NCBI GenBank assembly: GCA_918026815.1
Contig: CAKJVC010000030.1
Coordinates: 930,001 to 994,000, forward strand
Origin: Chalara sp. BL73
Lineage: Eukaryota; Ascomycota; Leotiomycetes; Helotiales
Reading direction: 5' to 3'
DNA length: 64,000 nt
Part shown: piece after piece, positions 46,505 to 57,653 of the stretch
Layout: every line of letters starts with the position of its first letter
Numbering within the stretch: position 1 is the stretch's first letter
Translations under genes and position numbers: made by a program
Notes under the pieces: generated by a model
Seen by the model: the letters and a program-made list of their open reading frames with translations, nothing else
Databases searched by the model: none
Told to the model about the DNA's origin: nothing

Positions 46505-47716
46505 ACAGTAGTGGTTGGCCGTATCAGTGTTCTCGAGGGCAGGCAGATGTTATGGAGTAGTGATATTTGAACCTCGGTTTTCCCTAGGCCTCGCTCGGTT
46601 CACGAGCAGAGCAGGGGGCGGTAGTGCTACTGTATAATCTACTTACTTAGAGACTGGCTATAGCCCTAGAATCTTCTATTATCACTCAAGACTTGATAAA
46701 CAGACCAACTTTTGGCCCGTGCTATGAGGCTGACAAGCCTTTGGCCATTCAGATATCTTAATAACTCAGCCAGTGGAGATGGAGGGTTGGTTTGATGCGT
46801 TTATTGGATACCGAGTAGCTTAGTTGTACTAATGTAATACAATGCCAACATCCTTCACGGACAAACTTGCTAAAGCAAACATCTAGTGGCTATTTACCCG
46901 AACTCGGCAAGCAAGAAATAACCGTTACGGAGGTACTGTACAGGGGTTAGGTACTGTAAGTATTGTAATAGTACTAGACAAGGGGCCTAAGAAACCCACT
47001 TTACTTTACTTAAGTAAGTAAAATTACTTTCTTAAGCGTCTGATCTGCTCCAGGGGACCCTTGGCGCAATAGTTGTATTTCACCGCTGTACGTGAGAGAT
47101 ACAGATACGGATTTGTTCCCCTGTCACTCAGCATACTACTGTACCCCGATGTGGTGTACCGTTCCTAGAGCCAACAACGACCGGTTGGTTTCTACTGTAC
47201 TGCACATTACCCAACGGTGATTGGCGAGGATTGCCACAGCCACACACCATTATCCAGCAAATGGGCGACTATTCGCAGGTGTACTTCTGCACTCCGTACC
47301 GAGGGAATATACTGTAGTAGGATTCGATAACATCCTAATTAGTGCTCCGCCGGGCGCGAATGATGCTAGCTATCGTGCTTCTATCATTCTTTCATGGCCG
47401 TGACGCTACTAGAGCATGACCTAATCAATACCTTTCTAAAAATAAATATTTCCGAAGATAAGCACAAGACCGTTGGAGGCAGCGGCACGGCTTAGCGTAG
47501 GAATTGTACTGTATGTAAGTTGCATAGGTAGCAATTAAAGGCCGAAGAAAGCCACCATAAACGACACTCACTAAACATCGGGGTACTTAGAAATCTTTCC
47601 TTTTTCCGCGATTCTTGATATATAAGGCGCAATAATAATTCGGCAAGAAGCATGTGCTTTTGCTGTTTCACACTTGATCACTCATCACGACTGAATAATA
47701 AAATCCCATCGTCAAG
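46505..47716. other. Non-coding stretch, nothing recognised
   Basis: About 1.2 kb with repeated short TACTGTA-like motifs but no gene signal on either strand. It marks the start of a region of decayed genes. Confidence 0.45.
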
Positions 47717-48790
47717 ATGGCTATAAATTGGACCAGATCATTTTCGCGCTTTCCAATCGGATCTCCTGAGCGCAATAATGAAAACATCGGCAATCGAACT
47801 ATCGCAGTTGCGGTCACCGCCATTGTCGTCGAGATAATCTTCACTGGTCTCCGGGTCTAGTCAAGTCATGTGAAACGATTTCCATATGCTATGGACGACT
47901 TTTATATCATCCCGTCACTCATTTCGTGCATCGGACTCGCTTCTCTCTCAATCTGTACCAATTTCCCACACGAAACCCCTTCTCACCTTCAATCACTAAC
48001 CTTCTTACTGCTCAGTGATGGTTGAAATTGGTGGTGTTGGATGCCATATGCCATATATTGCAATGACCTGCCCAGGAGCAGTTATGCACTGGGAAGGATC
48101 GCTGATAGCAGTCGAGACTTTCTACGGATACTCAGTCCTATTCTTTAAGTTATCAATCTTGAGTTTCTATCTTAGAATATTCACTTTAAAAAACTTTCGT
48201 CTGGGTGCTTATATTGTTTACGGGTTGATTTTAGCAAATGCTCTCTCGGGATTAGTCGTTATCTTCACCGCTTGTCTACCGTTCAAGGCATGATGGCACC
48301 CAGAAATGGTCACTTTCGGGAAAGCTAAATGTATCAATGTTGACATGTATTGGCGATGGATCAGCTTTGCAAATATTCCTACGGACTTTGTGATGCTCGC
48401 CTTGCCTTGGCTCTCCATTTGGAGCTTGCACACTTCGAGAAATCAGAAAGTAGGGTTGACTCTCATGTTTCTCACTGGGAGCGTGTAAGTGGTGTGAAGC
48501 TTTCTTCTTTTCCTTTGGTTGTGGAAATTGACCTATTTTACAAGCGGTTTGGTAACATCCATTGTGCGGTTCATCATTTTCTATGATACTGAGGGTTTCG
48601 TAGATGGCATGTGGACTTCAGGTATGCTAACCATCTAGGGACGCTAGAATTGGGAATTTGGAATGACTCTCAATCCAGGAACACTTATGATTTGGACAGC
48701 GGTTGAACCTTGCATCTACCACGTGGCAGCTTGTATCCCTACTTTTCGACTTCTGCTCCTCCACCTTATGAAGAACGACGCGGAAAATTC
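47717..48790 (+). pseudogene. Relic of a Fung_rhodopsin-type integral membrane protein
   Basis: From an ATG at 47717 the sequence follows the fungal rhodopsin-like/SAT4 family. A first helix (AVAVTAIVVEIIFTGLRV) is followed by an in-frame TAG at 47858. Then come YAMDDFYIIPSLISCIGLASL, a spliceable intron, VETFYGYSVLFFKLSILSFYLRI, and a TGA at 48291 where relatives continue. Further on are WRWISFANIPTDFVMLALPW and NPGTLMIWTAVEPCIYHVAAC. Frame shifts appear after 48490. Two stops plus shifts mean no intact product. Family members have seven membrane helices and are usually near secondary-metabolism or effector genes; function is unclear. Confidence 0.7.
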
Positions 48791-49515
48791 GAAAGCATAA
48801 TACGTAAATTCTTTTGGTAGCAAAAAAGAATCGAGTTTTATAATGCCAGGTAAATGCAGTTGATATCGCGGCACCCAGTCCAGCTGTGGGCATGCTGAAT
48901 AAGAATAGAGCTTCATTTGCAGAAAATGGCCACTTCACAAGCGCCAATTCTCATCCAAAGTATAGGTTAGAGCTAGCCATATGTACTGCCCATGGACAAT
49001 AGCCTCGTTGATTTGAGGGAGGACAGGAGCGATAATCGCAAAGCCCATCGGACGCATCGGAGGATGCCAAATTTGGGCCGTTTTGCTTGAAGAGGCTACA
49101 GGCTTAACTAAGCATTTCTAGACCACCATTAAGACACCCCACCAACCAACTTGTGGGTGTATTTGACTTCAGTTCGCTATAGGCAATTCGATTGTAGTGG
49201 AAAGGCACACTGTCTCTGCTATTTTTGGCCAAACGCGACGCAAATACCTTGCCCAGTGCGCTACCTCCAGAACACAGGGAGAACTATGGGATACTAATTA
49301 GAAGTAGCCCCCTCCTTGACAAAAAGCTAGTACGGATTTATTATTCGTACGGCTAGTCTCGGTGTTTAGCGGGAAACTATTTCCTTGCTACCTTGACTGT
49401 CCAAACTCGGAATAACACCGAAAATCAAGGAAGTACACCAAACAGTAGACATGGACTAGTGACAACACCGAGGAGCGACGGAATTCAACATCCTCTTGAC
49501 ATGTGCTAAATATAC
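48791..49515. other. Decayed stretch between two relics
   Basis: No recognisable gene. It may contain the eroded N-terminal part of the aldehyde dehydrogenase relic that follows. Confidence 0.4.
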
Positions 49516-50140
49516 CGATCACATGAAAGTCCGAAAGGTCTCATTTAGGATCGATACCTACTGGCAAAAGATTCAGGGATCTGCAGCTAAATCGATTCTG
49601 AAGCGAGTCACTCGGGAACTGGGAGGGATGTCACCTGCTATCACGTTTGATGACTAAAATCTGGAGAATGGGGTGAATTCCACTGAAGATGCTGTTATTT
49701 TCAATACTGAACAATTCCGTTTTGCATGTACGAGATTATACGTAAAAGAAAACGTCTTTAATGAGTTTATCGACGGCTATAAAGCAAAGCTAAATGACCC
49801 ACCTGGAAGAGGCTGGTACTACAATAAGCCCGTTGGTCAACGAAGCCCAGTTCAACAGAGTCACAGGTTTCCTTTAAAAAGATCAAAATAGGCAAGCAAC
49901 ACGAATACATGGAATGAATCAAGTTGGTGACAACGTAGGATTTTATCATTGTAACTTCGATATTATTATCAACACCTTCAAGGCCAAATAAAAGATCGTC
50001 GATCTTTCGAACAACGCCAAATACGGTCTTATGACAGGTGCGTTTATCCAAGCCACCAAGGAAGCCATAAGATTTGCCACTGTTATTGACATCCGCATGG
50101 TGGGCATGAACCACATAAGTCGAATTTTTGAGTGCCGGCC
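49516..50140 (+). pseudogene. Relic of an aldehyde dehydrogenase
   Basis: ALDH blocks appear in order: VRKVSFRIDTYWQKIQ, then KSILKRVTRELGGMSPA (general-base Glu kept), an in-frame TAA, then EQFRFACTRLYVKENVFNEF. Here the GQxC catalytic Cys position is lost (EQFRFA for a GQICFA-type box). Next are a stop, other frames, and LSNNAKYGLMTGAFIQATKEAIRFA with VGMNHIS. The N-terminal third and the last block are missing. Not functional. It is unrelated in position to the two intact ALDH genes in this window and looks closer to the cytosolic fungal ALDH class. Confidence 0.65.
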
Positions 50141-50398
50141 ATTTGGACACACGGATCAGAATGAATCAAGCAGGTAGTGCAGTAGGGCTGTACTACTTTC
50201 GTTCACAGACCCCAAGACCATCATGGTCAATTTGACATATTAATTGTTTGTTACTACGGCTAGAGCCTGAGCAATTATATCTCCTTACTTGTTCCATAAT
50301 TGCCATCACCTTTGCACTGTCATCAAGGTTTCCCAAAATTAGAGGTCTCTTTCGGTTGTCATTGCATTAGTCTACTTCTCCTTTTTTTTTAATTTGAT

Positions 50399-51513
50399 CT
50401 AATAGGTGGCGGGCTGTATGCCAATTCTCCTTCCATCACTGATGAGCACATTTCCATTGTTGTAAGCGCCAGCTCGACTACAAAGGAACAAAACCAGACC
50501 TTCCGCATCCTATGGATATTTGGCCAGGACTCGAGTCCGTGCTTCTTCATTCAAATATGATATACCTCCTCTGTGCCGCTTCTAGTGACAGGGCGGATAT
50601 TTTCCGGTATAATCCCTTCCTGTTTAGCATCTTTTCCTGCCCAAAAAAAAACTGTCAAAATTTTAGATACCTTCTATCAGGAATAATAGAAAGAAAGAAA
50701 ACTCACAGCACTCATATCACTAAGGCAAATTCTAGGCGCAAACACCTTTGCCCGAATCTGGTATGGCACCAAGCCCGTACCCAACTTCTTTACTAGATGA
50801 ACAATTGCTGTTTTGCCGCCTGCATATCCATATCCCATCCCCGGCCGCCTACTGAAGCACCAATGCTACTAGTCGCGTATAAATTGACTCTTTACACCAG
50901 TACTGACAGTTGGGCTCTCCGGATTCTTATTACCTGCGTCCAAGAGACCCAAGAATATTGTGAGCGTATAGCACATGGCAGTCGAGTTCACCATGAGGGT
51001 TGAGTTGAAGCAGTCCATAGACGACTCCTAGAGATAAGCCAGCAATTCTATGATAGTTGGGATGCGGTCTTTGGGTAGACTATATCTGTCACATCACGTG
51101 ACCCCGAGTTCACGATTACAATATTTGACTTTATTTTCTCGAGGAGCAAAGTCAGAATTTCTTTTGAGGTGATGTCGCCTTGTACGGGAGCTGTTGATTT
51201 GTTTACCTAGATGGCTATTATATTTGAAGTCTTTGTGGGATATAAACATGCACTTAGCGAAAAATTTAACTTACAGCTGTTAACGCAACTTCTTGGAGCT
51301 TTTCTAGTCACCGTCCGACGATGTAGACTTTTCTGGTGCCGTTGATGTCTAAGGCTTTGGCCATCATGGCCCCAATGCCTAAATTCCACCAGTACGTGTT
51401 ATTTTGGGACCACATTTTAGAGTGATATACTGAGTCATACCACTTCCTCCACCTGTAATAACAAACACCACTTCCCTCACCGTGAAAAGCTCCACTGCCA
51501 CAAGATTCGACAT
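50399..51513 (-). pseudogene. Relic of a short-chain dehydrogenase/reductase
   Basis: On the minus strand, from an ATG at 51513: VVFVITGGGSGM (nucleotide-binding TGxxxG), then GIGAMMAKALDINGTRKVYIVGR with a TGA right after the Arg, LEKLQEVALTA followed by a GTAAGT intron, QGDITSKEILTLLL and NSTAMCYTLTIFLGLLDAGN. It goes on to GYAGGKTAIVHLVKKLGTGL (the YxxxK helix, here GYAGGK) and a C-terminal LFLCSRAGAYNNGNVLISDG ending near 50399. Blocks are complete from end to end, but stops and frame shifts divide them. SDRs reduce or oxidise small carbonyl and alcohol compounds; substrate unknown. Confidence 0.65.
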
Positions 51514-52040
51514 AGTTAATTATATTGAGTTGCGTATGGAGACCATACCAATAAACTTTTATAAAAGGTTAAGTACCAGCAGATGAAGAAGGTGTTAGTA
51601 TATTATTGATATTTTAGCTGTTAATAGTTCTTGCCCAGATTTCGGACCTGTATCGTGCACATATTCTCATATCTGGAGCTGCATCACGTGTAAACGGGAA
51701 AGGGGTTAAGCGAGCCGGAAAGGGAGCAGATCGGCTTTAACACTTCTGGGAAGGTGCCAAGCATGGATAGAGCTGCAGCACGGAAAACGATTTCCCAACA
51801 ACAACCAGCGCTCCTGGATTACTCGTTTCTTTTGGAGATTCGGTTTACTCCCTCAAACCATTCAAACAGCAAGTCACTAAACAGAGGATATCTCTGCAAA
51901 CCATATCGCGTCACGTGGAAATATGGCGCAATATACCTCTCGTCATTCTAGCCTTACGATTGAGAGCAGAACATGATATCGGTGGCACAGAAGAAGATCA
52001 GCGCCAGATATTGGCTCACAAAGTAATCTATCAAATTGAG
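51514..52040. other. Non-coding stretch, nothing recognised
   Basis: Between the SDR relic and the 3' end of the EthD-like gene. Open frames at 51754-51951 and 51915-52271 have no family signal; the second overlaps the EthD gene antisense. Confidence 0.4.
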
Positions 52041-52915
52041 CTACTGAAAGAACTTCTTCTCTCCAAAACTACCCTCCAGAGACCACATACCAACCTCAAG
52101 CGGGTCCCTCAGATTAGCCAGTATCCTGTTCGTCCATTCCGAGCGACCAGCTTTGTTCAACGTGTCCATCTTGATATCGTCTATATCAAACTCGTGAATG
52201 GCAAAGAACTTAGGGGGTTCTTTGATCGTGAGATCCGCGGCTCGTGCTGGAAGTCCCTTGAGCGTTCTTGATTGCGTATTCGTTCTGTAGTACAGAAGCT
52301 TGTAGCGCGTCGTTCGAAGATAGCTAGGGACCGTGGCTAGTGCTGGGAGATGCTTTGTTGTGTCAACGCATAGCAAGCAGTCCGGAAACTGGAGCGCATA
52401 CCTCTGTCCGGTACCAATCATCAAATTCTTGGTCTGATATATTATCGTTTGGAGTCAGACCTGCGGTCATGACCGTCTTTACTTTTCCTGAAGAATGTTA
52501 CCTTCTGCTTGCGTATATTTATATTTAGAAGTATACCTTCTTTTGTTGGCCCATTTGGGTCATATTTTTGAATCAAACCATAGTATCGTATATCAAGATC
52601 CACCAAATCATAGATTGGTCCTCCACCAGGCAATAGGTCGCTGTGTACTTTAATTTTCTTGAATTCTTCTTCTTGCGTGAATCCGATATCCTCCATGGGA
52701 TAAGTGACCATGTATGGCTTATCCGTGCTGGATGGATCTACATTCTTGTATCGCAGCGCAGACTTGATCCCTGAGGTCTCCACGATTTCCACAATGTGGT
52801 CTTCTTCGTACCATTTGATGTATTGCGCCTCGCCTAAATCCCTTGATGCAATTTTAGAAGCCACGTACAACATTCCCTGGCCGCTCATTTTGGGAGTCGG
52901 AGCCGGAGCCGCCAT
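52041..52915 (-). CDS. EthD-like dimeric alpha/beta-barrel protein
   Basis: Three exons, 52537-52915, 52402-52487 and 52041-52352 (both introns 49 nt), give 258 residues. The protein is an internal duplication of a ferredoxin-like barrel. The first half has GMLYVASKI, then YIKWYEEDHIVEIVETSGI and ALRYKNVDP. The second has EFDDWYRTEHLPALATVPSY and RTTRYKLLYYRTN, then PKFFAIHEFD. Each half carries the W-Y-E/R-E-H signature of EthD-like domains. Fungal relatives are often uncharacterised and some sit beside small-molecule oxidation genes. No active residue can be assigned with confidence. It is the first intact gene after the relic-rich stretch. Confidence 0.82.
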
Positions 52916-53466
52916 TTTGTGGAAGGGATAATTGTGGAAGGGATAACTCTAAACGCTGATGTTAAGGCTGGCGATAGAATAGAGAAAGAGACAACCTCCT
53001 GTGGACTAATTTTGGCTTTTGGTGCGATTTTGGTCAAGTCAGAATAGTCAATATGAATCAATCATGCAGCTTAGCTTGCCCTGGTCACTGCCCGCCGGAT
53101 GTCGTCAACCTCGGGATTCCGTGGTGGAAGAGTTTCGAATATTTTTTGTGACCTAGTCCAGTTAGTGTGCCTCCGCTAATGCACAACCTGAAGTTACCCC
53201 GCATTAAGCAAACGAACCCCTTTGCTTAAGTCCGATGATGGTCCATCAAAACTTTTCGAAAGCTATGCTGGATCTGATACGAAATGATGGGCGGATATGG
53301 GTTTCCATTTTTTAGGCTCTCAAAATTTCAAGTTTATGTCGTAGATCTCAAAACACATGAGTCTTGGTTGATATTTTTTTCTTTAGAAGTGAACTGTTTA
53401 TCTCCTTAAATATCGTATCAGTAGTAACCGCGCGATCGTGCCTCCAGTTCCCATACATTAAAACTA
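52916..53466. other. Divergent promoter region
   Basis: Between the EthD-like gene (minus) and the SDR-like gene (plus). Just upstream of the EthD-like ATG the 12-mer TTGTGGAAGGGA occurs twice, 16 bp apart (52917-52944). Nothing else noted. Confidence 0.4.
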
Positions 53467-54244
53467 TGAAGAACCTTAGGGAGAAGACAGCCGTAATTAC
53501 TGGAGGAGCGACTGGCATTGGGCTTGCTCTGGCGCTAGAGCTCACCAAAGAAGGAGTAAAACATGTCCTGGACCGACTCCGGGAAGCGGCAGAACAAGTC
53601 AAAGAAGCAGGAGGCCAAGCGTTCCCAGTAGTCTGTATTGTTGCAGATCGTTCGTCCGTCCAAAACCTTTTCAATCAAGTCAACAAGAAATATGGCCATA
53701 CAGACTTACTATTTTGTAACGCTGGGGTTACGACAGGAGGACCTTTCATAGAACACAGAGCAAGTGACTGGGCGTGGGTTTACGATGTAGTACTTCAGGG
53801 AGCAGTAAACTGTATCCAAATTTCCATCCAAACATGGCGAAAAAGAAGTCTGGGCACACCATTCTGACAGGAAGTCAAGCTAGAATAGTACCATATTGGG
53901 TGACCGAACATGGTCCATATACTTCAGCCAAAGCTATGGTACATGCGTTAGGAGCGGTTTTGAGACCGGAGGCTGAAGAGAATGGAGTCGGCGTTACTAC
54001 TGGTACCGTGGCGGGGACATTGACGGGTATTACCAAGAGCGAACAGAGCAAACCAGAAAGATATGGTAGCGAGGGACCAAAGGCCTCGAAGAAGAGAAAG
54101 GCAAGGAGAATACCAGCTAGTGATGTAACAGGGATGGTTGTCGTCGATGTGAATGAGAATAAAGCGTGGGTTGTGACCCACCCTAAGCTGATAACTGTCA
54201 CAAAAGCCTGTTGTGACGGAATTCTCGCTTCTTACGATGGATGA
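53467..54244 (+). pseudogene. Short-chain dehydrogenase/reductase with a frameshift
   Basis: Begins MKNLREKTAVITGGATGIGL (TGxxxGIG cofactor loop), has DLLFCNAGVTTGGPFIEHRA (NAG motif) and continues to about 53830. There the frame shifts by one: in the next frame the sequence picks up at NMAKKKSGHTILTGSQA, the YTSAKAMVHALG active-site helix (YxxxK), and runs to a stop at 54244. About seven residues that usually follow the second strand also seem missing near 53565. A 45-nt intron (GTAAAC...AAAAAG) could bridge the frames but would remove conserved helix residues, so a frameshift is more likely. A sequencing error cannot be excluded. Confidence 0.6.
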
Positions 54245-54643
54245 AAATTTGAGACTGCTGTGTTAGGATAATATGTTCATATTCCTATTTTTTGTTTGTC
54301 CATGACTTTCTGCGCTTCTCATACCTTTGAGTTGTATCTTATTTCTCAATGTTTAAAAGGGGAAGGTTGTCATCTTTTTGAACAAGTAATACACAACCTT
54401 TTTCCCACGACAAGCGTTATGACTTGGACGACAGCGGTGATTGATTTTATTGTTCGAGATTATTCACTGCCAAATACGGGAAGGGGTTCTGTTCCGTGCC
54501 TTTTCTCAAATTCTTCGCTCTGGCTATTTCTTAAACAGTTTTTTCTCAACATCAGTCACACCTGTTAGTCCGAAACAGTGCCAAACGAAGCATTAGAGCA
54601 GTACCCAGAAGAAGCAACACCTGCCTACAACACGGAATTCAAG
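54245..54643. other. Non-coding stretch, nothing recognised
   Basis: Between the SDR-like gene and the Cys-rich hypothetical gene. A TTAGTCCGAAACAG run just before 54578 could be a splice acceptor for an unseen 5' exon of the latter. Confidence 0.35.
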
Positions 54644-55087
54644 ATGAACCTCTCGGCCGAGTGCAAATGCGCCCCTCCCACCTTGACAGACCGGACTGGA
54701 ACCACCTGCCCAAATTGTGGACACGCTCCTCGATCCGAGGCAAACACCACGACCACTTCTTCAGTAGAAGAGACGCCCGCACAAGCTATCACTCTCGCTT
54801 CAGCGAGCCGCGCTCCACTCTCCGACAACGGCGCTGCCGTGGTCCTTCCCATCCTCCATCCTATCCCGTATCGAAGCTCTGCGACCAGGCGACCTCCCCT
54901 CGATCTTGAACAAGATTGCGAGGCGTGGGGGTTAGCCGCATTGAAGAAGGAAGAGGAAAAGGCTAAGAAGGCTGAGAAGGCTAAGAGAGCTGTCGAGGAG
55001 GGTGAGGGTAGCAATAGAGGGGAGCGGGTCTTGGGATTTGTTGAGCAGGAGAAGAAGGCTAAGGGGAGTGGTGAGAAGTCAGTGTGA
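54644..55087 (+). CDS. Hypothetical protein with CxC-CxxC cluster
   Basis: 147 residues from ATG 54644. The front holds AECKCAPPTL and TTCPNCGH, a possible one-zinc cluster of CxC...CxxC type. A Ser/Thr/Ala-rich middle follows, then CEAWGLAALKKEEEKAKKAEKA, a highly charged Lys/Glu/Ala helix, to the end. The open frame extends 22 codons further up without an ATG, so an upstream exon is possible. Composition looks coding, but I recognise no family. Function unknown. Confidence 0.45.
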   Translation: MNLSAECKCAPPTLTDRTGTTCPNCGHAPRSEANTTTTSSVEETPAQAITLASASRAPLSDNGAAVVLPILHPIPYRSSATRRPPLDLEQDCEAWGLAALKKEEEKAKKAEKAKRAVEEGEGSNRGERVLGFVEQEKKAKGSGEKSV

Positions 55088-56290
55088 GCACTAGTAATAT
55101 CATGATATATTGAGCCCCAAAATGGAATACTACACCCTACGCAATATGAGATTTCAAATAGCCATACGTATCACGGCAAAATCTGCGATCTTATATTATA
55201 TCATACTATACTATAGTATACTATAATATTAAGTTTAAATAGCGCTATTCTTATTTTGTTGTATAACAGAGGTATATAAATAGAATCGAGATCACGCGAA
55301 TTGTAAGTTTTATTTACACTTTGTAGTTTAAATCCTAATAATAACAAAAACTTAACATTATACTAGCAAAGCGTAACTATATTTCAACAAGTTTTTTTTT
55401 GAAAGAAAATAAATTTTATTTTTACTTGTTTTTAATTTTTGCCATAGTGTCTTAAGTCAGCTGACTAGTTTTGGCAAAATTCTGAATCCTGTTGCTTAAG
55501 TAATATAAGAAATCTTTGTGTGTGCTTTCATTTTTGCGACTCGCCTATACAATGTTAGCTTGCGTGTTTTTATTTCGTTGGAATGAAATAAATACTTCAT
55601 GATATCTCCCCTACTATATTCTAAATGGCGCCTCGTCGTTTGGGCAATTTGTCTTGGGTATACAGTGCAGCAGAGGCTTTTGGAAGGTGCTCCCAATGGT
55701 AGCCAACCTTCTTTTAGCTTGTCCTACAGCTCCTACTGCAATCTATTACAAGAAATGGTGTTAGATGATGCCTGTACAAGATCGTGGGAAGCGCCTACAG
55801 AGCCAATAATCATCGGAACCCACCACCGGAACTCATCTGGAAGTATGAGCGGAGTATCAGGCCACCATATCACTTCTCACCTACAAGTATCTGGAGAAGA
55901 AATTTCTTCTGTTCAGCACGGCCAGACTATGTTCGTAATTTCTTTGAGGGGGGACGCTTACTGTCTTGAATCATCATTAGTGAATGAAATCAGCATGGCT
56001 TCTCGAGGATTAGAGAAAGCTGATCGGCTGGCATCGTCACAGCATAGGCAGTTACCCAATTTTTCTGTTTTTATGCAATGGTCCATTCCTGTGTCTTACT
56101 TCGTAGTATTTTACGCTGTTCTTTGCGTTTTGCCTACGGCTTTGTCTCTATAAATGACCTTATTTGGCTCTCACCTTCACACCTTTCCTCCTCTGTTTTC
56201 TCCTCTATCTTCTCTATCTGTTTACCTATCTCTTTACCTATCTCTTCACTTAGCTCTTGAATTATCTTCTCACACATCTTCTTACCCAAA

Positions 56291-56315
56291 CTCTCTCTCT
56301 CTCTCTCTCTCTCTC
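56291..56315. repeat. CT dinucleotide microsatellite
   Basis: Twelve and a half CT units in a row inside a longer pyrimidine-rich tract (about 56160-56330). Confidence 0.85.
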
Positions 56316-56466
56316 AATCAAAACACTCTCTTCGTACGTCGACCTCCAACTACCTAAGCTGGCTTATATCCTTTATGCGGTCCGGGTCTCGGGCCGCTAC
56401 TGAGTTGAGTGTACGCAAGTTTCTCTACTACTCTTAATGTACAAGAACTCCTCGTACAATCTGACG

Positions 56467-56533
56467 GGCTCGCCTAAGTTAGCTCCGTGATTAGTGTGCC
56501 GTTAACCCTCCCCTAGAGAGACGTAGGCGAGCC
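56467..56533. repeat. 10-bp inverted repeat pair
   Basis: GGCTCGCCTA at 56467-56476 and its exact complement TAGGCGAGCC at 56524-56533, separated by 47 bases. AGCT/TAGCTA sequence next to both arms is partly symmetric. Could form a stem in RNA or mark a small mobile-element end. Confidence 0.6.
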
Positions 56534-57505
56534 TTAGCTAGAATCGTATGTATCACTATCGTCCTTCGGCGCCGCGACACTACTATCGACTCAGTGATAG
56601 TTTCGCTATTGTATGATATCGAGGGGATTAGATCCCGTTAGTTGACTTCGAAGTATCACTGGGTCTCGTGGTTGGTTGAGGTCGATGATAACTTCCTCAA
56701 AAGGGAGGTTGAGTTCGGACAGGGCGATATGTACTCGATGGGCCCTTAATTTAGGACACCTTAGATTCCAATTATCTGGGGAGATTGGGGATTGGGCAAG
56801 AGGGATTTCCTGCTTAGTTGCTTTGGGAACAAGTACATTGGCACTTTGAGGTTCAAGACTAAGCGATTAATACCATAATTACGCGGGTGAATGTGCAGTG
56901 AGTCATGATCAAGGTCTTGGAAACCATTGTTGGTTGATTGACTTGAAGTATGTACAATGGTTTTTGGGAATCAGATGCTGCGGTTACAAATTAGAAGTCA
57001 GGGCCTGTATAGTGGCGGTGTGGCTGGAGTTGGCACTGTCTAGATTCAAATGATCTCAATCTTCGTGTCACGGACGCATGAGTCACTGCATTTACAACAC
57101 GCTGGAGCTCTAAATATGCTGCCTTTCTGCCTGTCTCGAGTTTCAAATTTCATTGATTAATCATGGAGATACTTGATAATTTCCGACCGACATCCTTGAC
57201 TTTCCCAACTATACTTGTTGGCACTCTACTAGGCTCGCTTGTGTGCGCTGCAAACATGTATTTTGGCATGCAAGTTGGCAGCATCAACACCATGTCGCCG
57301 TCTACGGCTCTCATCTCGTTCGCCATCTTCAAAAGCTCTCGCCACTGGCTAGCACACGTTTTCACACCTGCAGAAAATGTTGTGGTTCAGACCATGGCTT
57401 CCTCCATAGCGGGCATGCCAATCGCGGCGAGTATGCTGAGCGTCGTCCCTGCTTTCGAGTTTCTCAGAAGGCCAGAGGAGGGGGGCCAGCGGCGCTTCTC
57501 TATTA

Positions 57506-57558
57506 AGTCCCCACCCCCCCCTTTCGGCCACCCCTGCCTTTCGGCCACCTCGCTTAGC
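57506..57558 (+). repeat. 5' terminal inverted repeat of the pogo-type element
   Basis: 53 bp, an exact reverse complement of 59290-59342. Includes an eight-C run and two copies of CTTTCGGCCACC. Confidence 0.95.
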
Positions 57559-57653
57559 ACACCGTAACTTCTCATGCCCTCACTTTGAATAATTATAATT
57601 TGATAATAACTTATCTGATACTTTTGAAATTGTGGCTACTATTGCAATTAATT

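Larger units (their letters stand above)
55088..57162. other. Low-complexity non-coding region
   Basis: 2.1 kb holding an AT-rich tract (about 55190-55440), a CT microsatellite at 56291-56315, and a 10-bp inverted repeat at 56467-56476 and 56524-56533. A 184-codon plus frame at 55599-56153 shows no recognisable domain and I do not call it a gene. The style (pyrimidine-rich runs then a structured GC-richer block) is compatible with an old retroelement remnant, but I found no paired LTRs. Confidence 0.4.

Noticed and set aside
53774..54244. Separate second SDR gene
   Set aside because: It is the C-terminal half of the SDR that starts at 53467, displaced by one base.
55599..56153. 184-codon gene
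   Set aside because: No recognisable motif, inside a low-complexity non-coding stretch, and no supporting splice or promoter context.
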